Origin: Burkholderiaceae bacterium
GTDB taxonomy: Bacteria > Pseudomonadota > Gammaproteobacteria > Burkholderiales > Burkholderiaceae_E
Length of the DNA: 7,119 nucleotides
Assembly: GCA_023258775.1 (NCBI GenBank)
Contig: JALQWJ010000074.1
Span: forward strand, 1 to 7,119
Direction: 5' to 3'
Of the stretch, positions 1 through 4,888 are shown piece by piece (within the stretch, counting starts at the first letter, position 1; the number at the start of each line of letters is the position of its first letter). The notes below the pieces were generated by a model, which saw nothing but the letters and a program-made list of their open reading frames with translations, had not been told where the DNA came from and did no database searches. The position numbers and the translations under genes are program-made.

Positions 1-706
1 CGATGCGCTTGGCCCACACGGAGCTGATTTAGAGACCTTTGAAATCATTTACGTCGACGACGGAAGCAGCGACGGGAGTTACAAATGCTTGTCGGCATTG
101 AGCGAAACGATTTCCTGCCTTCGCGTCCTTAAGCATCAAACTTCCTTTGGGCAGTCTGCTGCTGTGCATAGTGGTGTCCAGGCCGCGCGGTTTCCCTGGA
201 TTTCAACGCTCGACGGTGATGGTCAAAACGACCCGGCTGACTTGCCCCGGATGATTGCGTGTTTACAAACGGCTCAAGCCACGAATAGCGCGCTTGTCGC
301 GGTATGTGGTCATCGCGTGAAGCGTCACGATGATTGGCTGCGTAGAGCCTCGTCTCGCGTCGCGAACAACGTCAGAGCCGCAATTTTGGGAGATGAAACG
401 CCTGATTCCGGCTGTGGCCTCAAGCTTTTTGCACGCGATGCCTTTTTAGAGCTTCCGTTTTTCAATCACCTGCATCGCTTTCTACCTGCCTTGTTCCGAC
501 GTCAGCAGCGCGATGTTGTATCCCTCCCAGTCAATCACCGCCCGCGCATGCGAGGGCGGTCCAACTATGGTCTCAACAGTCGACTTTGGGTTGGATTGTT
601 CGATCTGGCCGGCGTATGGTGGCTAAATCAACGAATGAAAATTCCAGTACTTGAGGAAACATCGCTGAGCGATAAGCAAACCCGCCCACCAAGTTGGCAC
701 GCTTAG
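1..706 (+). CDS. Family 2 glycosyltransferase, polyprenyl/dolichyl-phosphate sugar transferase type (5'-truncated)
   Basis: A GT-A fold glycosyltransferase of family 2, resembling the DPM1-like enzymes that move a sugar from a nucleotide donor to a polyprenyl phosphate at the inner face of the cytoplasmic membrane. The reading frame is open from base 2, and 234 residues are visible. The first strand-loop reads FEIIYVDDGSSDGS (visible residues 13-26), a family hallmark. The metal and donor binding DxD lies in LDGDGQNDPADL, with GAC-GGT-GAT at 212-220. Further on come SGCGLKLFARDAF and a C-terminal block GRSNYGLNSRLWVGLFDL seen in DPM1-like bacterial enzymes. No long C-terminal membrane domain follows, so it is the short soluble or peripheral form. 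The start lies upstream of the window; about 25-30 residues, including the usual VxxPxYNE stretch, are probably missing. The TTG at 89 is not a credible start because it would remove the VDDGSSDG motif. The exact sugar and acceptor are unknown. Confidence 0.9.
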   Translation, partial: DALGPHGADLETFEIIYVDDGSSDGSYKCLSALSETISCLRVLKHQTSFGQSAAVHSGVQAARFPWISTLDGDGQNDPADLPRMIACLQTAQATNSALVAVCGHRVKRHDDWLRRASSRVANNVRAAILGDETPDSGCGLKLFARDAFLELPFFNHLHRFLPALFRRQQRDVVSLPVNHRPRMRGRSNYGLNSRLWVGLFDLAGVWWLNQRMKIPVLEETSLSDKQTRPPSWHA

Positions 707-732
707 GAGAAGATTCGACCCAATGTTATACT
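703..732 (+). promoter_or_regulatory. Probable extended -10 sigma70 promoter for tRNA-Arg
   Basis: TGTTATACT at 724-732 is a TGn-extended -10 element (TATACT at 727-732, one mismatch to TATAAT). The only hexamer at normal distance upstream, TTAGGA at 703-708 with an 18 nt spacer, is a weak -35 and overlaps the stop codon of the glycosyltransferase gene. A start site near 739-740 would give a 5' leader of only about 7 nt before the mature tRNA. The placement is seen in the sequence; the activity is inferred. Confidence 0.6.
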
Positions 733-746
733 CTGTGGCTTGCTAC

Positions 747-823
747 GCGCCCGTAGCTCAGTTGGATAGAGTACCTGGCTACGAACCAGGGGGTCGTGGG
801 TTCGAATCCTGCCGGGCGCGCCA
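747..823 (+). tRNA. tRNA-Arg (anticodon ACG), CCA encoded
   Basis: Complete cloverleaf. The acceptor stem GCGCCCG (747-753) pairs perfectly with CGGGCGC (813-819). The D arm contains GCTCAGTTGGATAGAGT. The anticodon arm is CTGG-CTACGAA-CCAG, with a 7-nt loop placing ACG at positions 34-36, so it reads CGN arginine codons; A34 is normally deaminated to inosine by TadA. The T arm GTGGG-TTCGAAT-CCTGC has two wobble pairs. The discriminator is G820 and the 3' CCA at 821-823 is encoded. The body resembles E. coli tRNA-Arg(ACG), especially around the anticodon. Confidence 0.97.
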
Positions 824-847
824 CTCAGCTTTTCGAAGATCCTCGCG

Positions 848-2029
848 ATGAGTCAGGGCTGGGTTGTTACAGTTGCCTCGATGCTCTCTCTTGGCATCAT
901 CTTCGGCACCTCCTATTCATTCGGTGCATTCTTTGCCGCACTCAGCGAGTCTTTTCAAGCAAAGCGCGCCGACATTTCTTTAGTGTTCGGCTTGGCTGGT
1001 TTTCTATATTTTATAGCAGGTGCTGGTGGCGGTATTGCCGCTGTTCGCTACGGACCACGAATCGTTTCATCCTGCGGCATGGTCTTGCTCGGATTAGGTG
1101 CTATGGCTGCAAGCCAAGCAGAAACGCTCCAGGAAATATACTGGTCATACGGCTTAGGTATTGGCTTTGGCGTAGCGCTTGTTTACACGCCTGTTATGGG
1201 CGCAGTGCCGCCCTGGTTCACGACAAAGCGCTCGCTTGCCAGTGGTATTGCGAGTGCCGGGATTGGCCTTGGTACCTTGCTTATTCCGCCGCTTGTAAGC
1301 TTTGGTATCGCCAATTTCGATTGGCGAGCGACGATGTTTTACCTCGGCTTGGGCGCGATGCTGTTGGGCCTTGCTGCAACGAGTCAAATTCGCATGCCAC
1401 AGAAGATCTCGGGGATACCGCAAAGTCTGGATGGGCTAAGTCTTTCGCAAGCGATCCGTAGTCGGGGGTTCTGGCTACTATTTGGCATTTGTACTGTTGC
1501 AGGTCCCAGTCTTTTCTTTCCCTTTGCGCATGTGATCCAGTTCGCTCGCGATCAAGGGGTACCCGAAGTTCAGGCAGTATCAACGATTGGGTTAATTGGT
1601 ATAGGAAGCATTGCGGGGCGATTCTTGATTGGTTTTTTTGCCGACCGTTATGGACGCCTCGTCACCATGGGTGCTTCCAATACGATGCTGGCTTGCTCTC
1701 TATTGATTTGGTTCATCAACCCTGGCTGGTTTGGATTGGCCGCCTTCGCCCTATGGTTTGGGCTCGCGTACGGATCAGTCGTCGCACTTTTTCCGCCGTT
1801 GTGTATGGACTTTTTCGGTGCTCGCGCTGTCACTGGCATTTTAGGCTTGGTGTATAGCGGCGCAGGTATTGGCAACCTCCTTGGGCCCGTCGGTGCCGGC
1901 GCACTATTTGATCACTATGGTAACTATCATGTCGCTGTAGCGATTTCAGTGTTCTGCGCACTGATCGCAGTTCTTTTTTGTTACTTGCTTGCTCAATGGA
2001 AGCGTCATAGCCAACCAGCGATGTACTGA
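848..2029 (+). CDS. MFS transporter, monocarboxylate / oxalate-formate antiporter-like
   Basis: A 393-residue inner-membrane secondary transporter with about 12 hydrophobic segments in two six-helix halves, split by a polar loop near residues 180-203. The second half carries a good MFS signature GRFLIGFFADRYGR (257-270). The equivalent loop of the first half reads GGIAAVRYGPR (61-71), with GPR as in monocarboxylate-type carriers but without the usual acidic residue before the arginine. DWRATMF (158-164) at the start of helix 6 also fits the MCT/OFA group, whose known members carry small organic acids. The substrate here is unknown. The ATG at 848 is chosen because it gives a full first helix at normal length; the ribosome binding site is poor (GAAG at 835-838). 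The gene starts 24 nt behind the tRNA 3' end and is followed after 25 nt by the dehydrogenase, suggesting co-transcription with both. Confidence 0.88.
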   Translation: MSQGWVVTVASMLSLGIIFGTSYSFGAFFAALSESFQAKRADISLVFGLAGFLYFIAGAGGGIAAVRYGPRIVSSCGMVLLGLGAMAASQAETLQEIYWSYGLGIGFGVALVYTPVMGAVPPWFTTKRSLASGIASAGIGLGTLLIPPLVSFGIANFDWRATMFYLGLGAMLLGLAATSQIRMPQKISGIPQSLDGLSLSQAIRSRGFWLLFGICTVAGPSLFFPFAHVIQFARDQGVPEVQAVSTIGLIGIGSIAGRFLIGFFADRYGRLVTMGASNTMLACSLLIWFINPGWFGLAAFALWFGLAYGSVVALFPPLCMDFFGARAVTGILGLVYSGAGIGNLLGPVGAGALFDHYGNYHVAVAISVFCALIAVLFCYLLAQWKRHSQPAMY

Positions 2030-2042
2030 TCCCAACAATAGA

Positions 2043-2047
2043 AAGGA
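2043..2047 (+). promoter_or_regulatory. Ribosome binding site that fixes the dehydrogenase start
   Basis: AAGGA at 2043-2047 lies 7 nt before the ATG at 2055. It decides between that ATG and a longer in-frame TTG start at 1989, which lies inside the transporter gene and would add 22 residues unlike the family N-terminus. Confidence 0.8.
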
Positions 2048-2054
2048 TTTATCG

Positions 2055-2855
2055 ATGAAAGCATCAACCAAGGCATCAAAGGGATTGTTTGATTTAACAG
2101 ATCAGGTTGCAGTCGTAACCGGCGCAAGCCGAGGAATCGGTCGATCGATTGCCATAAGACTTGCAGAACATGGCGCAAAGGTTGTTGTCTCAAGTCGAAA
2201 ACTTGAGGCCTGCCAACAGGTTGTTGAGTCCATTCGCGAAGCAGGCGGCGAGGCCATCGCAATGAACTGCCACATTGGACGAAAAGAAGAATTACAGGCG
2301 TTGGTCGACCAAAGCTTGAAGACCTGGGGTCGTATCGATAGCTTAGTTTGTAATGCAGCAGTCAATCCCTACTTCGGGCCGTCGATAGATATGCCTGATG
2401 AAGCCTATGATCGCGTTATGAACAGCAATGTGCGCAGCAATTTCTGGCTTTGCAATATGGTTGCGCCAATCATGAAGCGCCAAGGTGGCGGCAGCATCAT
2501 CATCATTTCTTCGATCGGTGGGTTTCAGGGATCTGACCGACTCGGTGTTTACTGTATTTCCAAGGCAGCGGACATGCAGCTTGCTCGGAATTTGGCAGTG
2601 GAATGGGGTGAGCACAATATTCGCGCCAATTGCATCGCACCGGGACTCATCAAAACTGATTTCGCCAAGGCCTTATGGGATAACCCAAGCATTCTTCAGA
2701 AAACAGTGGCACACACGCCTTTAGCCAGAATCGGAGAGCCCGACGAGATTGCCGGTGCCGCTGTCTTTCTTGCCGCCGCCGCTGGCTCTTACACCACGGG
2801 ACAAACCATTACGATCGACGGCGGTCGAACCTCCGGCATGTCGCGGTCTGACTAA
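2055..2855 (+). CDS. Short-chain dehydrogenase/reductase, DHRS4-like, probably NADP(H)-dependent
   Basis: A 266-residue classical SDR oxidoreductase, cytoplasmic, with a single Rossmann domain. The cofactor loop is TGASRGIG (22-29). Arg26 and Arg48 (VVSSRK) are placed as in NADP(H)-preferring members. NAAVNP (100-105) replaces the usual NNAG. The catalytic set is complete: Asn125, Ser153, Tyr166 and Lys170 (YCISK). APGLIKTDF (195-203) and the C-terminal TGQTITIDGG follow. SSRK, NAAVNP plus a following FG, and APGLIKT with a later LW are shared with the DHRS4 carbonyl/retinol reductase group from memory, so a ketone or alcohol substrate is likely, but which one is not visible. It sits 25 nt behind the MFS gene on the same strand, so the two probably act on the same compound. 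Its stop codon interlocks with that of the convergent peptidase gene. Confidence 0.92.
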   Translation: MKASTKASKGLFDLTDQVAVVTGASRGIGRSIAIRLAEHGAKVVVSSRKLEACQQVVESIREAGGEAIAMNCHIGRKEELQALVDQSLKTWGRIDSLVCNAAVNPYFGPSIDMPDEAYDRVMNSNVRSNFWLCNMVAPIMKRQGGGSIIIISSIGGFQGSDRLGVYCISKAADMQLARNLAVEWGEHNIRANCIAPGLIKTDFAKALWDNPSILQKTVAHTPLARIGEPDEIAGAAVFLAAAAGSYTTGQTITIDGGRTSGMSRSD

Positions 2856-4276
2856 GCCATCATAGGCTTGATCGATGCAGGATCGCCAAGATCCCAAAAA
2901 AGACCTGTCATCGCAACCAAGCCCTCTTCAATAATTGGCATCAGCATGTGCTCGTTGGGCGCATGCTGGCTGCAGCCTGCGTAGGAGTGCGGAACCCAGA
3001 TGGTCGGTAACCCTAGCAAATCAGCAAAGACATCGTTTGGCAGCGAACCACCGAGGTTTGGCAGCACGCCAGGTCGCTTGCCGAGTGATCGCTCGATCGA
3101 CGCCACAGCAAATAGACACCAAGGGTCCCTCGGATCAAGTCTCGTTGCAGCCATTGGCGGTTTAACAGGGTCGATCACTTGCACATCGGCAAAGCCCGCC
3201 TCATGCAGATGTTTCCGCAAATCATCAAGTACATGCGATGCTTGGGTGCCAACAACAAAACGAAGTTGGCAATGGGCATTGGCTCGACCTGGGATCGCAT
3301 TAACCGGCGCAGCAGGATTACCGGTTTGAAAAGCCAGGACCTCAAAGCTATTCCAACCGTATACGCGCTCGGCGGGACTTAAGCCTGGTTCTCCCCAATC
3401 GAGCTCAACCCGCGGCCCGTCATCGCCCCCGTCAACATCAATACCCCGAAGCGCTTCTCTGATCGGTCCGGTTAAGCTTTGCGGCCTCCAGGCTGAAAGC
3501 TTAATTGAACCCCGGGCATCGCATATCGAAGCAATCGCGTGGGCTAAGCGTATGCCAGGATTTGAAATCAATCCGCCCCAGTTTCCCGAATGATGGGCGC
3601 CTTCACGAGCCTCGATACAAAGTTCAAAGTTAATAACACCGCGGCTACCTCCATAAATCGTCGGTAAATCCGGACGTATCCGAGGACCGTCAGATGCAAT
3701 AAATACATCGGCTTTCAGGGCTTCTTTGTGCTGCTCACAAAATGCTGCAAGTCCAGGAGAACCAGTTTCTTCACCCGTCTCAAGTATGAGCTTGATGTTG
3801 AAACCTAGTTTGCCGCGTTTGCTTAACACCGAACGCAGCGCTTCTAAATTGATGCTGTGCTGACCCTTATTATCCGCAGTTCCCCTTCCGTAAACCCGTA
3901 TACCATCCTGTTGCAATTCCCATGGCGATAATCCTTTGCGCCATCGATCCTCCTGACCACGAATGACATCTGCATGGCCATACGACAAGACAGTGAGTGT
4001 TGCGCCTTCTTCGAGACGTTCAGCAAGCAATAAAGGACCAGCACCATCAACGGGGTTGTCGTAAACCCTGCAAGAAAAACCCATATCGAGTAAATATGGG
4101 GACATCTCGATACGCAAATATGCATCCATGGCGGGGCTGCAGGGATCCTCTTGCGACGATGTTTTAAAAGCTACTCTGCGCTTTAAAAGACTCATAAAGC
4201 GCCCGTCGTGGGCCAGCAATCTTGCCATCTCGATCGCTTTAGAACGATCGCTATTTATAACGACTTCGTGATTCAT
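2852..4276 (-). CDS. M20 family metallopeptidase (ArgE/DapE/carboxypeptidase-like)
   Basis: A 474-residue zinc-dependent amidohydrolase/peptidase with no signal peptide, so cytoplasmic. All M20 metal and catalytic residues are visible: His101 and Asp103 (YGHADV), Asp135 bridging (GRGTADNKGQ), catalytic Glu169 and ligand Glu170 (LETGEETGSPG), Asp196 (ASDGPR) and His438 (CSQHAPNEH). The lid/dimerisation domain carries GAHHSGNWGG, the usual His-containing block. Length is normal for the long subgroup. The substrate is probably an N-acyl amino acid or small peptide, but is not determined. The ATG at 4276 is preferred; a TTG at 4291 would add only 5 residues, and neither has a clear ribosome binding site. 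The ATG at 4228 would still leave an intact catalytic domain. It lies 96 nt downstream of the GNAT gene on the same strand and overlaps the dehydrogenase stop tail-to-tail. Confidence 0.92.
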   Translation of the reverse strand: MNHEVVINSDRSKAIEMARLLAHDGRFMSLLKRRVAFKTSSQEDPCSPAMDAYLRIEMSPYLLDMGFSCRVYDNPVDGAGPLLLAERLEEGATLTVLSYGHADVIRGQEDRWRKGLSPWELQQDGIRVYGRGTADNKGQHSINLEALRSVLSKRGKLGFNIKLILETGEETGSPGLAAFCEQHKEALKADVFIASDGPRIRPDLPTIYGGSRGVINFELCIEAREGAHHSGNWGGLISNPGIRLAHAIASICDARGSIKLSAWRPQSLTGPIREALRGIDVDGGDDGPRVELDWGEPGLSPAERVYGWNSFEVLAFQTGNPAAPVNAIPGRANAHCQLRFVVGTQASHVLDDLRKHLHEAGFADVQVIDPVKPPMAATRLDPRDPWCLFAVASIERSLGKRPGVLPNLGGSLPNDVFADLLGLPTIWVPHSYAGCSQHAPNEHMLMPIIEEGLVAMTGLFWDLGDPASIKPMMA

Positions 4277-4317
4277 TGCATGATTCGTCAAAGGGTCTAA
4301 TTTAAGTTTGTGGATCG

Positions 4318-4328
4318 GACTTAAAGTC
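4318..4328. repeat. Short inverted repeat upstream of the M20 gene
   Basis: GACTT-A-AAGTC is a perfect 5-bp inverted repeat around one base in the 96-bp gap between the acetyltransferase stop and the peptidase start. This is the most plausible place for a peptidase promoter or operator, but no convincing -35/-10 pair is seen on the minus strand there. Five base pairs is short enough to arise by chance. Confidence 0.25.
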
Positions 4329-4372
4329 TTTACAAACGGCCCATCAAGTTTCTCCTGACTGCCCAGCGATTA

Positions 4373-4864
4373 TTACAGATCAACTTTCAAATAGTGGGCA
4401 CCTGGAATCGGGTTGAAATAGTAAGGCGGGATCTCTTCAAAACCTAAGCTTTCATAAAGCCCTCGCGCCGCTTCCATTTCATCGAGCGTATCGAGCAACA
4501 TGCATGAATAACCTATCGAGCAAGCCTCGTCGATGAGTTGCATGGCGATTTGACGGCCCAAACCGATACTTCGAAAGGCTGGCTTCACGTAAACCCGCTT
4601 CATCTCGCAGGCATTACTGTAGTCAGCGTCTGGGAAGGACCTCATGGCACCGCATCCAGCGGCTTGCCCATTGACTAGCGCAAGTAATAGCGCACCGCCT
4701 GCATCGCCTGCGTATTCGCCAGGTAGGCTCTGAAGCTCCGCTTCGAAGTTTTGAAAGCCCAGATCAATGCTTAACGAGGCGGCATACTCGAGAAAAAGTT
4801 GATGAACTTGCACGATCTGATCGGGCAGGAGCGCACGTTGAAGGTTTATCGCTTGTTTTTGCAT
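4373..4864 (-). CDS. GNAT family N-acetyltransferase
   Basis: A 163-residue single-domain acetyltransferase using acetyl-CoA, probably cytoplasmic. The acetyl-CoA pyrophosphate loop is clear: MKRVYVKPAFRSIGLGRQI (88-106), with Arg98-Ser-Ile-Gly101-Leu-Gly103 as the R/Q-x-x-G-x-G/A motif. Motif B follows as LDTLDEMEAARGLYESLGF (124-142), then EIPPYYFNPIPGAHYLKVDL to the end; the YY-NP-GA-Y ending marks a common bacterial subgroup whose acceptor is not established. The ATG at 4864 is the only ATG, GTG or TTG start in this frame before the stop codon shared with the permease frame, but the nearby GAGGG is too far away (16 nt). It begins 24 nt after the permease gene ends, so the two probably share a transcript. 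Acceptor unknown. Confidence 0.92.
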   Translation of the reverse strand: MQKQAINLQRALLPDQIVQVHQLFLEYAASLSIDLGFQNFEAELQSLPGEYAGDAGGALLLALVNGQAAGCGAMRSFPDADYSNACEMKRVYVKPAFRSIGLGRQIAMQLIDEACSIGYSCMLLDTLDEMEAARGLYESLGFEEIPPYYFNPIPGAHYLKVDL

Positions 4865-4872
4865 AGCTGCAT
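4846..4872 (-). other. Possible 8-codon leader reading frame overlapping the GNAT start
   Basis: On the minus strand an ATG at 4872 is preceded at 8 nt by GAGGG (4885-4881). It opens the frame MQLCKNKR and stops at TAA (4848-4846), 16 nt inside the acetyltransferase gene in another frame. The spacing of GAGGG suits this ATG better than the acetyltransferase ATG at 4864. It may be a translated leader peptide coupled to the gene behind it, or simply chance. Confidence 0.25.
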
Positions 4873-4880
4873 TGAAGCAA

Positions 4881-4885
4881 CCCTC
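4881..4885 (-). promoter_or_regulatory. Ribosome binding site-like GAGGG in the permease-GNAT gap
   Basis: GAGGG on the minus strand lies 4-8 nt after the permease stop codon. It is the only Shine-Dalgarno-like sequence in the 24-nt gap: 16 nt from the acetyltransferase ATG but 8 nt from the ATG of the short frame at 4872. Confidence 0.4.
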
Positions 4886-4888
4886 GGA

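Noticed and set aside
747..823. tRNA-Arg as an attachment site for an integrated element
   Set aside because: No integrase gene is present, I find no second copy of the tRNA 3' end, and the genes behind it look like ordinary metabolic genes.
796..1461. A 221-codon open frame starting inside the tRNA and running through the transporter gene
   Set aside because: It overlaps the tRNA T arm, is rich in Cys, Arg and Trp with no recognisable domain, and lies in another frame of a clear MFS gene.
1989..2054. Longer dehydrogenase from the TTG at 1989
   Set aside because: It would overlap the MFS gene by 41 nt and add 22 residues with no family match; the ATG at 2055 has a good ribosome binding site.
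2880..2901. Hairpin GGATC-GCCAA-GATCC followed by CAAAAAA, considered as a terminator for the dehydrogenase
   Set aside because: The tract after the stem is A-rich rather than T-rich on the + strand, and on the - strand the T-tract precedes the stem. The stem is only 5 bp and lies inside the peptidase coding region.
4277..4291. TTG start at 4291 for the peptidase
   Set aside because: No ribosome binding site is seen and only 5 residues are gained; the in-frame ATG at 4276 is the simpler choice, although neither is well supported by a Shine-Dalgarno sequence.
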